A stretch of 64,000 nt of DNA, taken from positions 744,001-808,000 of the forward strand of contig OY744472.1 in NCBI GenBank assembly GCA_963556145.1, given 5' to 3'. The notes beneath the pieces were generated by a model that saw nothing but the letters and a program-made list of their open reading frames with translations, was not told the origin of the DNA and did no database searches. Below are positions 34,987 to 46,930 of the stretch, piece after piece. The stretch comes from Hygrocybe punicea. Taxonomy: Eukaryota > Basidiomycota > Agaricomycetes > Agaricales > Hygrophoraceae. A program made the translations under genes and the position numbers. Positions within the stretch are counted from its first letter, which is position 1; each line of letters starts with the position of its first letter.

Positions 34987-36096
34987 ATGCGACGACTCTA
35001 CAATGCAGTTGCCATTCCCAAAATTACATATGCGGCAGACGTTTGGTACACCCCGGTACACAAGGCCACCAGCTACAAAAACAAGCAGGGCTCAGTTAGG
35101 GCCATGAAGGAACTCATGAAAGCCCAGCGCATGGCTACGCTGAAGATTACAGGCACGTTACGCTCCTCCCCCACAGACCTCCTAGATATGCACGCTGGAA
35201 TCCTGCCGATTAACCTCACACTCCACAAAGCCTGTCATGGAGCAATCGTGAGGCTAGCCACCCTCCCGACATCACACCCACTCCATTGTCCACTCCGTCA
35301 CTGTGCCAGACACCTGGTAGCCAGACATAAATCACCCCTCCACATCCTAACTCACCTATATGACATCAACCTGGACAAGCTAGAAACCATCCTACCACCA
35401 TTGTGCCCCCATCATCCACCTCTAACCACACACATCGACAATTCCAGAGACAGCTCAATACACACAGAACAGTTCGATCCAGCTAATATAAAAATCTACA
35501 CCGATGGCTCAGGCTTCGAGGGAGGCATTGGCGCGGCAGCTATCCTCTACAAAGCACAACGCTCCCATCTGAAAATACTACGTTATCACCTGGGCTCCTC
35601 GAACGATCATACTAACTATGAAGCCGAAATGTTAGCCTGCAACCTCGCTCTAGATTTACTCAGCAAAGAATGCAATCCACAATCAGTATCCCTCTACATC
35701 GATAGCAGCTCCACAATCCTAGTGGCGGGATGTCCCAATATTAAATCAAACACAGGCCAATACATCATCAGGGAGTTTCAAGATCTCAGATCACGCTTAG
35801 TTGCCCTACATCCACAGCTAAGTATCACCATTAAATGGATATCTGCTCACAGTGGCGTTGCAGGCAATGAGTTAGCTGACAAAGAAGCCAAAAAAGCAGC
35901 CCAAGGTCAATCCAGCTCCAAACAACGCCTCCCCACCTGGCTATGCAACAACCCCCTACCACAGGGCATCCCCGCTGTCAAACTAGCGTTTAAAAAAGCC
36001 TTAGACATCCAATGGAAGGATGAATGGAAATCCTCCCCACGCTACAATCATTCCACTTTCCCTCCGAAATTACATCAAATTAACGCAACTATTTAA
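34987..36096 (+). pseudogene. LINE ORF2 C-terminal region with RNase H
   Basis: An open frame of about 369 codons. It starts with RRLYNAVAIPKITYAADVWY, the RT/RNase H connector of Tad elements, then RNase H: IKIYTDGSGFEGGIGAAA (Asp), NYEAEMLACNLAL (Glu), SVSLYIDSSSTI (Asp), and IKWISAHSGVAGNELADKEA (His, Asp). All four acidic active-site residues are present, making this the best preserved part. Confidence 0.85.
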
Positions 36097-36364
36097 AAGA
36101 TCCCAATGCAGCCTACTGACCCAACTTCATATAGGTCACGTCCTGCTAAACTTCTATCTACACAAGATAAACAAAATGCCAATGCCCTACTGCCCCAACT
36201 GTGATTCCAACAACAAGAACATACATCATTTCATCTTTGATTGCCCAAAATATGCCCACCCGAGACACCTGCTCTACGTCAAACTCTGCCATAATGCCCA
36301 CTCGCTTAAATTTCTACTCAACACAAAAGAAGGCATGAACGAGTTGCTAAAATACATAGGGTGA
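36020..36364 (+). pseudogene. LINE ORF2 C-terminal CCHC tail
   Basis: Another frame overlaps the end of the RNase H frame and continues the protein: LLTQLHIGHVLLNFYLHK, then CPNCDSNNKNIHHFIFDC, the terminal CCHC typical of these LINEs. A frameshift near 36045 separates it from the preceding part. Confidence 0.75.
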
Positions 36365-36900
36365 ACGGGCCGCCTCAAATCCACATTCAGTGACCTCCCC
36401 CACCAACCCCAACCCAACTAACTACACTATCATTGACAGACATACCTCCCGACACTTACCACTTAACAACCACCAGCCCCCCACTACACACAACGCTCGC
36501 CCACAAAAGGCTTCACAATCAACCCTCAACTCGACGACACCCAAACCAGTCAACAACTCGCATACCACCATGCGCACCATTTTACATACACTTCTATCTG
36601 CGTTAGCCCCTCATGCACACCCGCTACAGCGGTCGAGCACTTGTTATATGACCACCTGCACCCACCACCCTAACTACTCCAGGCATCCTCATTCAGTCAG
36701 ACGAGGCAAGTAAAACAATGTGAGGACGCATTGGGACTCCGGGGGGATTACTCGTCGGAGCCGCATTTGCTAGTCAGAGGCGCAGAGAAAAGGGAAGGCC
36801 CTTTTATTTAGTTTACTATATGCCCACGATGTAAGGTCCTACATAGGGTTCACCCCGATGGACATAAATTGGATATATATATAAAATAAAATATAAAATA

Positions 36901-36985
36901 AATTCCAATAGGTCGGCCAACCCACACCCAATGGCCAGCCAATATATGGCAGAGGGTTGGCCAACCCATGTCTGATGGCAAGCTG
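36901..36985. repeat. TTGGCCAA-linked repeat, right part after the LINE
   Basis: attccaataggtcggccaaccc, then aatggccagccaatatatgg, then cagagggttggccaaccc. It continues the unit broken at 30548. Confidence 0.6.
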
Positions 36986-38400
36986 AAACCCCCACTGGGT
37001 TGGGGGAAATATCCCCCAGTTGGCCAGACCACCAAGTTGCAACGGCGACGACAACGATGGAAAGGAAAGCTGGGAGGGTGGTGCATCCACCTACCAGCCC
37101 AGGTACATCCCCCCAAATCCAGTCCCAATGACATTGGCTAATGAGGAGAATGGATGAGGCAACGACAAAGACAGACGCAGTAACCCCACCTCGCGAACAT
37201 GCCCTGGCCACATCAATTGATGTGCGGTGATACGGTTTCCACGTTTATGACCCTGGATAAAGAGGTAATAAAAGATGAAAACGTCGCACAGGTGTGAACA
37301 GGACTTGGGACACTCCCAACGATAATGTGATAATGCATGATAATATGCGCGATAAAATAAACAAACGTAAAGAGTCACGAGACAATGTGTTTTCACAATG
37401 CAGTGATAAACAAGGATCAGAAGACTTAGCTGGATGTCCTAGATAACAGCACGATATGTGGTGGTGACGCAACGAGATGAAGGTTCTGCGCTACGATTTA
37501 GGTCATGATAGCAAAGAGTACGCAATGAGAAGAGATGCAGATTTGAGTGAGAATGACTGGGTCTTTTTAAACTTAAGATGCAAACTGGTGGAGAGAGGAG
37601 AACTGGGTTCTTTGTTCTTTTGCTACTACAAGACATTCTTTATATTCTAAAGGGATAGGGGTTTAAGGGTGGATGAGTGAAATAGAAACACAGCAAGATA
37701 TCACATGAAAGCGAGGAAACGGGAACGGAATAGTGAAGGATTTGAAATAATGGCAAATATCACATGAAAGTGGGTGAAAAGGAGAAGACAAACTGGATGA
37801 ATTACATTTCTGGCATTGGACTTGGTGTCCAAACGTGTAGGATGTGTTTAATGGTGGTGTTTCATCGTATTGAGACCGGGCTGTGCGGTTAAGATACAGC
37901 GAAGATGTTGAAGCCATGCATGCGTAGATCGGCATAAGTCGCATGGTGAGCTGATGTTTTGCACGTACGCAGGATGCGGAAGAGTCATAGGAAAGCTAGG
38001 ATTGATCATATGAGAGATTCCATGCCCAAAGGAAGAAGCTGTGTATCAGCGGATACCCATGGAAAGTCCCCAGCCCCATCCAACCTCATGTGGACACCCA
38101 TGGAAAGTTGTTGCTGCAACGACGAAGATGGATGCATCCAAAACAGCAGGGAAGGGGACGAGGATGAGAAGTCCCTGTCCTCTCCCTATTGTCAGCCCTC
38201 AAGCCACCATGCCTTGCAAATGCACGCCAACGCATCAACTGATGTATCCAGCACCAATGACTCGGACAATGATGACATAGCTAAAATGACAACAACAACG
38301 TCCGGCGATGAGGTGTCAAACACCTCGCGTGTGAATGCCACAATGTCAATTGATGTTGGCACGATGAATGCAAGGTGAATTGAGAGCCAGGGTAGGGTAC
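36986..38400. repeat. GC-rich island pieces with two degraded palindromic modules
   Basis: No protein-coding gene is convincing. cacctcgcgaac with catcaattgatg lies at 37187-37220 (right arm lost), and cacctcgcg, tgtcaattgatg, gcaaggtg at 38321-38377. Between them is ordinary sequence with short frames (37245-37950) that match nothing I know. Confidence 0.45.
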
Positions 38401-38604
38401 GGGTACCTACTCATCTGCTACCCACATGGCTTGGTTGTGGCTTGGGAGCCCTTTCAGCATATCTTTTTCATGAAACATGGGTCAGCCAAGATGGACAATT
38501 CCCACTTGAAGTGGGCCAGCCAACCTCGGCTGACCAATATCTTTTCCCAAGGCAGATGGCTTGGCCGAGGCATACAACTTGCCAGCCCGAGTCCGACAAA
38601 ATTC

Positions 38605-39795
38605 CTCTCCTTCATTTGAAATGCAAAGTCGGCACGAATTGGGAGTACAGTAATAACTTGACTAGTGTCTACCTGGATATCCTTCACAAGATTGCTACTT
38701 CTGGCACCACATTCAAGGACATGAACGCTCTCTTGACTGGTGTTAGGAAAGGCTCCATTGGCATAGAAATCCTGAAAGGTCTTCTGTCCGGGGGGGCGTA
38801 TGTCATTGTCACGACATCCCGTCACAGCCGTACAACTGTTCCGCCCACCTTTCAGAACTTTGGAAGCCGTGGTTTGGCCTTGACTGTCGTCCCCTCCCCC
38901 AAACAAGTGTCGAGGCCTTGGTCAATGACATTTACGCCAATCTGGGACTTCATCTTAATTACATCCTTCCTTTTGCCGCTGTTCCCGAGGTTGGGCAGGG
39001 AATTGATGGTGTAAGTGGCAAGTCAGAACTTGCCCATGGTATCATGTTGGTTAACCACCTCAGGATCCTTGGTGCAGTCAAAAATAAGAAAGCTAGCCAT
39101 CACTTTGTCACACGACGCCCAACGCAAGTCATTCTTCCCCTCTCATCTAATCATGGTCTCTTCGGGAACGGTGGTCTTTATTCTGAGTCCAAAATCTCAC
39201 TCGAAACGCTGTTTAATCGCTGGAACTCGGGGAATATCTTTGCTCAGCGGGTGCCGTCATCAGGTCAGCAAATGATTAATGGAGCTTTGTCTCCAACTTT
39301 AATACTTTCTATCAGGTGGACTTGCAGAACGGGCTTGATGAGCGCGACCAACATTGTTGCCCATGAGCTCATGGGTTATGTCACTCGCACATTCTTCGCA
39401 AAAGAGATGGCCTTCAATATTCTCGGCTTGATGCACCCACTCCTGTTCAGTATCACCCGGGTCGAGCCCACTTGGGCGAATCTTATTGGTGGTATCGATT
39501 GTCTGCCCGGCCTAGCTGACATCACTGGCCGCGCTCACATTCAAATGAACCTGATAAAATGAACCTGATAAAAAAGAGCAAACTTCTGCGTGCAATTGCA
39601 CTTCAGACGGTAGTTCCTCGAGCCAATTCCAGATTCAACTTCCGTTCCCTTGAGACAGTGGACTCCTTGAGTGATGTCTCCCAACTTCGCAGTTTGATTG
39701 ATCTTGAGAAAGTAATTGTTGTTACCGGCTTTGCCGAAGTTGGACCTTTGGGAAGCTCTTGGACGCGATGGCTTTGGATTCTCTCCGTCCTGTGA
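38605..39795 (+). pseudogene. Fragment of fatty acid synthase alpha subunit (ketoreductase region)
   Basis: The frames match the beta-ketoacyl reductase part of fungal FAS alpha: HLKCKVGTNWEYSNNLTS, TSGTTFKDMNALLTGV, GSIGIEILKGLLSGGAY, then after a frameshift near 38920 NYILPFAAVPE, SELAHGIMLVNHLRILGAV, TRRPTQVILPLSSNHGLFG, LYSESKISLETLFNRW, GLMSATNIVAHEL, KEMAFNILGLMHPLLFSI, and after another shift near 39560 LIDLEKVIVVTGFAEVGP. About 390 residues of a protein of roughly 1,900 are present. The region between LFNRW and the GLMSA motif is scrambled. It is a captured or relic piece, not the working gene. Confidence 0.85.
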
Positions 39796-40104
39796 TATCA
39801 ACAGTAAAGGGGGTGGTTGATCATCTGTGGAAATGACAGTCGATCGCGAGGGAAGGGAAGATTCAGAACTAAACTGGTATTGGCGCTGGCGCATGGATGG
39901 TGAAAGTTGCCGCAAGTGGCTACAATAACAAGATGTGGCAAGTAAATTGGCCATTGGTATGCCATAGCAAGTCTGACAAGATCAATAAGTAGGCTGCATG
40001 GTGGCAGCTGCCATGTAATAGTATTATGGAGACTGGATGAAAAACTTCAAGTCCCGACAATTTTAAAAAACCAAACATACCTGCTGTGGCTACCTGCCTT
40101 GACC

Positions 40105-41668
40105 ATGTCGACCGTGGATCTCCCTTCCGACAGTTACCATGAAGTACCACTTGTCCAGATGTCAATAACTGCTACCAAGGAAGAATTACTCGCAGTAAGT
40201 GATCATACTTCATTAGTGATATTTGGTAATTCTGACAATAATTTTGAAGGCACTCAAGACAGCCCAACTTCAAATTGTTCGGCTTACCAATGAAAATCGA
40301 GAATTAAAAGTTGCAAAAGCATCAGCAGAAGCAGGTATACTGAAACGAGCAAGGAAGAAGGCTGTCACGCTACCTCCAGCTCTCGCTCAGCATGACAAAA
40401 CAATTGCAAAGCTAGGATGAGGATTTGGTGTCATGGGTGAACTTTGGGTCGATAGTTCCATTTTCATGCAGCCCCGTCCAGACATTCATGCCGAAACTTT
40501 TGAGCGTTATCGCGACGCTGATACCATGAAGCTTGGAGTGATTGCTGAGCTGTATGACCATGTGCCGGAGGCATTGCATGACTACATGAAAGGCCATAGC
40601 TACTTCGGAGAACAGGTAAAACATTGTGCTCGCACAGGCCTATATATTATTAATTACTTTATTTTGAAGTTTCAACACCATCTTTCAGCCCACCGCTCTA
40701 CAGCTATCAATCGCGTCCGTTTGTGTGCTGATCGTATATTTGGATTGTTGGGGAATTATTTTGTCACAACATATGACCAGAGCACCCAGCCGGATCTCCA
40801 AGCCCTTCTAGGGGCACCTCGGGACAATCGTTACCCTACTCTTGCACCAGTGCTGTATCCACCAGGAAAGATTGGAGATATTAGGTATTTATTTTGGGCC
40901 CCCATTCTTACCAAGGTACATTCTTTTGCTGCATTTATCAATGATTAATTCCATGTTCTAGATCCTCAAAATTACGCTGTTTGGCCCAAGCTCAATGGAC
41001 AGTCATCACTTATCACGCCCAAAATCATCCGCAGAGCTTTGGGGTGTTACTCGTACCACCCATGGTGCTATTGCATACTCAAGTGTTGTTGTAAGTGACG
41101 TTACCTAGTTCTTCTTCCTCAATGTGAAAAAAAAAAGGCCCGTTTCATTGTATCACCCGACAAAAATTTTAACGAGAAAGGCGCCATTTCTGGCATCAAT
41201 TACCGAGCCGATTTTAACAGCTACAAGAAATTGTTGATTATGAAGGCTTCAACTGATCGTATCAAGGCACTTTTCCGTCATTATGATGCCGTGATATTTT
41301 CAAAAGAACAGACAAACAATGGCCCCACCACTCATGGTCCTGAAGATCTTGACAAAGAGATTGAGGAAGCAATGCGTGGCCTCGATTTGGCTGGCAATGA
41401 ATTTGTTCGCGATCTAATGGATGATGAATTGGAAGTACCGGCACCATCATCGGGTTACCAGAGTAATCACGAGGCAGATCCCCCATCTATAGTTGCAACT
41501 CCCACCCTGCCACAAGACCCAGTTCCCCAGGCTGGCCCCTCGAAATCTCAGAAAGGAAAAGGAAAGGCAGCTGTACTGAAACAGCGTCCGAAACCCAGCC
41601 AAGTCCGTCCACGCCAAGGTGTTGAGCCAGCGGAGGAGGCAGAAGAGTTTGATGAGGATGGAACCTAG
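40105..41668 (+). pseudogene. DUF6698-type protein gene broken by one TGA
   Basis: Exons 40105-40194, 40250-40615, 40670-40915, 40962-41090 and 41138-41668 join in phase. A short coiled-coil-like N-terminus (LKTAQLQIVRLTNENRELK) is followed by KLG-TGA-GFGVMGELWVD, the stop at 40418-40420. The rest reads through: LYDHVPEALHDYMKGHSYFG, NRVRLCADRIFGLLGNYF, ILKITLFGPSSMD, AELWGVTRTTHGAIAYSSVV, ARFIVSPDKNFNEKGAISG and an acidic Gln/Pro-rich tail. I place it, from memory of the pattern, with agaricomycete DUF6698 proteins of unknown function that are often found near transposons. The TGA may derive from CGA; otherwise the gene looks intact. Confidence 0.68.
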
Positions 41669-43865
41669 CCACTTAAATTGGATGTAGTGTTTACTTTTGT
41701 TTCAATTACACATTTGTCGTGCTTGCTATAATTAAAAATTGTAGCGGGTTTTGAAGGTTATTGCAGTTAACTCTTATTACTTAGGTTGCCTGCACATTAA
41801 AATTAACTGGGTCCTCTATATATATACTGCCTTGTTGACTAACGGTTTTACTTCCACTCTGTAATATATTATGTAAGCTTGTAACAGTCCGAGTTCAAAT
41901 CCCTCGTCTTGTAAGAACCTTTGTGCAAAAATGTGTAATCTTGTAAAGTTAGTAATTGAGATTAGATTGTCCATACAACTAGATTACCTAATTAGTGATA
42001 GTACACAAGATATTGAGATTACAAGATATTGAGATTAGATTATCTGCACACAGTCGATGACTATGAGACCCTGGACACCTTGTAAGATAATTTGTGTTTA
42101 TATGGTCTTGTTGTGGGACGGTTGCCTTGTAACCTGCTTACAATGTAGGTGTAATAATATTATGTTCATGGAGTTTTGGGGGCCTTGGCAATGTGCCTTA
42201 CAAGGCCGCTTACAAGGGTCTTCATGGGAAGGGACTCTTTTCTGATAATCCTTTATAAGGTAACCCAGCCATTAAGGCAATATAATACATATTAAGGCAT
42301 TGTAACCAAATCTGGAAATTTCCGACAAAATACCACAAGGGGTCTTTCGGATTCACTTCTTTTCTTGCATCCCCTTTGATTGTACTATGCAATGTGAAGA
42401 AGCATAGTATACCCCCACTGAATGTTCCTGTATATATGGCAATATCATCTGGTTTAAGCAGTGAGGAAAGTTGGACAATTGGACAGTTGATGTCAGCTCT
42501 AAACTGGTGTTATATCAGAATGAGTTCCTTTGGGTGTGGATGCTCCATTCAAGCACATGGGCTTGATTAGAGTATTGGACTCTCCATCAAAAGTTGTTCC
42601 AATACATGGTGGTTAACAGAGAAGAGCAATGTGAAGTATCTAACTAAATATAAATATAGACTGACTTGTTATTTGAGCATGAGGGATGAGAAAATTATAT
42701 CAGAACCGGTTCCTTTGTTGGGTGCCGATGCTCGATTCAAGCACACATGCTCAATTGGAGTGTTGGACTTGTGAATTCCAACCATCAGAAGTTGTTTCGA
42801 TACAAGATGTGATTCCAGCTTAATATACAATATTAAACTAGCAGGACTGATGTAGTCAGCACATGCAAAACCAGTTGGGGATGGATGGGAAGGTACCGGA
42901 GGTGAGCGCTGATCCTACTGAATGTCCAAGGCTCAGTATCTGCAGTACAAGCAGCATCAGAATTAATCGCTCTGAGGCACAATGATTATTTGTTAATGGT
43001 GACCTGCTCACATTAGGTTTAGGGACCATATGGTTTCTCCCAGATCAGTTATGGAACAGGATCCTAGACTTTGATTTGTAGGTCAAGTAGATTTGAGCTG
43101 GAACCAACTGTTTTCAGTTGGGAAAACCGCACTTGTGACATTACAGAGTATTTACAACTGTGGCAGGTTTGGTTGTTAGTGCAGCAGGCTCATGGATACA
43201 CCAAAAAACACACCGTTCCAGCAAACTGGTCCACATTTTTCCAATGAACTTATGTAATTATACACAATCCAGCACAGCCAACCCATTTGTAGATAGCTAC
43301 TGTGTGGATGTCAGATTTGCACCTCAAATAAGTAAATCTCAGTATTCAACTTACTATTTCCACTAACTGGTCCTCAGCATGCGGAGATTCACTGTCTACC
43401 GGGGAGAGTTTGAATCTTTGAAAATGGTGAGGGCAGAACAGGAGAGAATGACAAGCTCCATACCGTCTAAACCTTTTCCATATATGCTGCACCGCATCGT
43501 ACAACTGTGTGGTGGGCAGCATCATGGTTGGGTGTAATAATTAGCTTCCGGATGGTTGTGATTCAATGCAAGAAAATGTGATGGAATTTACAACTAAAGC
43601 TGAAACACCTACAGAATATAGGTATAACACTTCCTGTGAGACAATCCCACAAAGTTGCGGGAGTTGCGCAATGTGTAGGTGGAATGTCATAGATGGCAGC
43701 CTTGTTATGAGAAATGGATGATCTGGTCAATACTACAGTGGTTCTGGAAAGTAATGGAATTTGATTTATTTTTTTGTCTACAATTGCCTAGTTTAGAAGT
43801 CGGTACAATGCACTCTGTATTCTCTCTACCTGTAAATCACACCAGACTCATATTGCCATGGGGAA
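41669..43865. other. Repeat-bearing intergenic region, no supported gene
   Basis: Only short frames. It holds two related tRNA-like segments (42510-42620, 42705-42800) and a tRNA T-arm-like string (gagttcaaatccctc near 41890). Confidence 0.45.
42510..42800 (+). repeat. Pair of diverged tRNA-like repeat units, possible SINE
   Basis: Both copies share ggttcctttg, gatgctc-attcaagcacat, then a D-arm-like tgctcaattggagtgttgg and an anticodon-arm-like ttggacttgtgaattccaa, and a T-arm-like agaagttgtttcgatac. The order matches tRNA box A and box B spacing. Acceptor stems are not evident, so a working tRNA is unlikely. Confidence 0.35.
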
Positions 43866-44925
43866 TTGTCGAATTAGCTCAGACCTCAAAGAGTGCACTC
43901 TCAGGCTATGGGAACTTGGCTGGGATGAAGCCCTTATTATGGAATCTCTCGGAGTCTCTCGAATAAGCCTCTACTGATGGAGGGCCATCTTCGCTGAATT
44001 CAGCTCTGTCACCAAGCCTCGCTCATCTCTGATGGGACGCCCACGGATTCTCATATGGGCTGTAATGACCACCATCAAAGAAGTCCATCAAAATGAAGCC
44101 GACACATACCTCGATGAGCTCATCTGGTGGCTTGCTATTCAGCACGACATAGCAATCTCTCACAGCGCTCTTCAAGCGAATCTGGTTGACGCTGGTCTCA
44201 CATGAAAGCTACTGCAGAAGATCACTCATGAAAGAGAAGAAATATTATGTGCCAAGTTCCAAGACATTGTTCGCGAGCATTCTCAAGGACTTGGTCAGGA
44301 GTTCATTTTTGTAGATGAGATGAGCAAGAACGACCATGACATCACATGAAGATATGGACGGGCCATGTCTGGACAACACGCTGACTTTGTTGATGACTTT
44401 GCACGTGGCAATAGATACTCTCTTGCGGTGGCTTTGTCTATAGAGGGCTACATTGCAACTCGTGTCGTTCTTGACACTGTCGAATTCTATGATTACATTG
44501 CAGAGGAGGTGGTAAGTAACCTACTTCATCATTTGATATGCTCTGACCAGTCTAGATTCCACAAATGAATTCATACCCAGAATCCCAGATCATCCTGGTC
44601 CTCGACAATTGCCGAATTCACCATAATGTCGCCCTTGTTGATCTTGTCAATGCTGCCGGCTGCCTTCTTCTCTATTTGCCAGCTTATTCCCCTGATCTCA
44701 GACCCATAGAAGAGTCATTCAGCACTTGTAAGTCACATTCAATTTGTGTTGAATTCATTTCTGCTCAGAACACTCTTTCATAGTGAAAGCATTTCTTCGT
44801 CGCAATGGTGTCTTGATCTGTGAAGATGAAAACCCCAAGCTAGCATTGATAGGAGCATGCGGATGTATCACGGCCGATATGGCCACAGATTGGTTTTGAC
44901 ATGCAGGGTACTTATGGCATAACAA
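43866..44925 (+). pseudogene. Tc1/mariner-type (IS630-like) DD34E transposase
   Basis: A helix-turn-helix part (LWELGWDEALIMESLGVSRISLY) precedes the catalytic core: EFIFVDEMSKNDHDIT (first Asp), ILVLDNCRIHHN (second Asp) and YLPAYSPDLRPIEES (Glu), with 34 residues between the last two. A 43-nt intron lies at about 44514-44556. Four in-frame stops, all TGA, follow SLY, AGLT, HDIT and DWF; the contexts (SLY*WR, DIT*RYG) suggest former Arg codons. I see no terminal inverted repeats. Confidence 0.8.
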
Positions 44926-45295
44926 CAAGGGTGATTGATTTCGAGAACAAATTTTATGGTACATGTCCAAAGCATGTAGTACTGTAAAAGCGACAAGAAA
45001 ATGATTTGAAAACAGTGAGAATGATGGCAAACAAATGAAATTGTGCAAAAAGACTGACAAATATGTGAATTCGTGCAAAAGACATCATTCGTACTTCCCT
45101 GCCATTACATTGTGAACAAATATCCCATGGCTCCGAACAAAGTCCTCTCCCAAGCGTTCTGTGAAAACCCCCCCAAACCCTTGCCATTCGACACGTGGCA
45201 GGCATTCAATTTGAACCTAACCATGTAATGCTACTCATGTCAAGATTTGTCAAGATTTATGATTATGTGTGGACTGAGCAGAACCTGTTATGGAG
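44926..45295. other. No supported gene
   Basis: Spacer between the transposase remnant and the AGGAGTCCT element. Confidence 0.4.
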
Positions 45296-45560
45296 GACAT
45301 CACACTCTACCACACATTCCTTAGTAGTCCTTAAGGACTCCTCAAGGACTCCTCTGCTAAATTGCAAGGAGTCCTCAAGGAGGCCTTGATTTCCTCACCA
45401 TAGAAACTTTTTCCTTAAGGACTCCTTGGCCCTCCTAAGGACTCCTGACCAAGGAGTGGCTAAGGAGTCCTCAAGGAGTCCTCAAGGAGTCCTGAGGAGT
45501 GTTCCTCCTCAAGGAGTCCTGAAGGAGTCCTAAGGAGGATTCCTCCCCAAGTAGCATTCC
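45296..45560. mobile_element. Hairpin-prone element of AGGAGTCCT units
   Basis: It begins near cactctaccacacattccttag and then consists of aaggactcct, aaggagtcctc and close variants in both orientations. The first 20 bp occur inverted at the end of the similar array at 50150 (ctaaggaatgtgtgggagagtg), so these are the terminal sequences of one family. The right end here is unclear. Confidence 0.6.
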
Positions 45561-45639
45561 CCGAAGTTCTCATTACATATTTATTAATTATTATTATTGT
45601 TAGTACCAACTACTATTATTTAATGAGGCGGTATGCCCC

Positions 45640-45771
45640 AAATTAGATAGCGGATTGTGGCGGGTTTATATACCTTTATTTGGTGCACGGACCATTTGTG
45701 GAAACACGTCAACAAACGAGGTCACATGACAATCAACAACCTCGCGTCTCACCACCCAACGCCCCACACCA

Positions 45772-45810
<39 letters not shown>

Positions 45811-46576
45811 TTCACGACGCGGACGAACGCAGGCGGCCACGGAGGGGGTGGTTGTGCCCACCCCCACCTCAGTATGTTTTTTTGATTTTTTAATTTTTAT
45901 ATTCTGTTACTGACTATTTCCTACAAGGTCCATGCCCACCCCCACGGGAACGAGAATGAGAATGAGAACGCAGACGGGAACGCAACTGGGAACGAGAATG
46001 GGGGAACGGGCACGGAGGGGGTGGTGATGTGCCTACCCCTCATCAGTATGTTTTTTGAATTTTTGAATGTTTATATTCTTGTTACTGACTATTACCTACG
46101 ACGTCCACGAGAACGGGAACGCAACGGGAACGGGAACGGGAACGCAACGGGAACGGGAATGGGAACCGGAGCGGGAACCGGAACCAGCAACAGCAACTTC
46201 ACGCGGACGAATGCAGGCGGCCACGGCAGGGGTGGTAATGTGCCCACCCCCGCATCGGTATGTTTTTTATTGATGTTTTCATTTTATATTGTGTTACTGA
46301 CTATTACCCACGACGCCCACGCCCACGGCGAGGGACAGCCAATGGCCAGCAACGACCCCCAGACCACCGCGATGCGAACAAACGGGGAGACGGGAATGAC
46401 GGGAAAGCGGAAGGAGGCCGGACCCCAACGGCAACACCCAGCGCAACAGCAGCAGCGACCACCGCGGCAACAGCAGCAGCAGCAACAATGCGGCCGCAAC
46501 AGCTGCAATGGCGACGGCGGCAGCAGCAACAGACAACGGCAGCAGCCCAGCGGCAACGGCAACAGCAACGGCAACA

Positions 46577-46623
<47 letters not shown>

Positions 46624-46930
46624 AGCAACGCATGGGCGACGGCGGCAGCAGCAGCAGCGGCGACAACGGCAGCAGCGGCACGACAACGGCAGCAGCGGCA
46701 CGACAACGGCAGCAGCGGCACGACAACGGCAGCAACAGGCGGCGGTCCCCCTCTATCCTTTCCCCTTCCCCCTTCCTTTCCCTCTCCCTTCCCCCTTCTG
46801 TCTCCCTTCCCCTCTCCCTTCCCCTCTTCCTCCTTCCCCTCTCCTTTTCTCTCCTTTTCCTCCTTCTCTCCTTTGCCCATTCTTCCTCCCTATTCCCCCT
46901 CTATTTTTTCTACTCCTGTATTAGTTTTAA
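45640..46930 (+). repeat. GC-rich island with three tandem units and triplet arrays
   Basis: Three units each run from cggacgaaygcaggcggcc through a cccacccccrc block into rgtatgttttttga (45870, 46044, 46256), a T-rich stretch, ttactgactatt and ccacg. Then come CAG/CAA/CGG arrays (46430-46740) and a C/T-rich tail. The gtatgttttt...actgac...cag layout looks like an intron. Low-complexity frames here are not credible proteins. Confidence 0.55.

Larger units (their letters stand above)
30547..36896 (+). mobile_element. Tad-like LINE (non-LTR retrotransposon), nearly full length
   Basis: About 6.3 kb with ORF1 carrying three CCHC knuckles, then AP-type endonuclease, reverse transcriptase, RNase H and a C-terminal CCHC. 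The 3' end is an A-rich tail of TAAAA-like units (36877-36900). The flanks share attccaat, the likely target duplication. Five TGA, one TAG and one TAA in frame plus two frameshifts at runs of C show it is inactive. Domain order fits the Tad/L1-like group of fungal LINEs. Confidence 0.85.

Noticed and set aside
39541..39954. 137-codon minus-strand frame
   Set aside because: Mostly antisense to the fatty acid synthase fragment.
42510..42800. Functional tRNA genes
   Set aside because: Acceptor stems and a complete T arm are missing; only tRNA-like segments are present.
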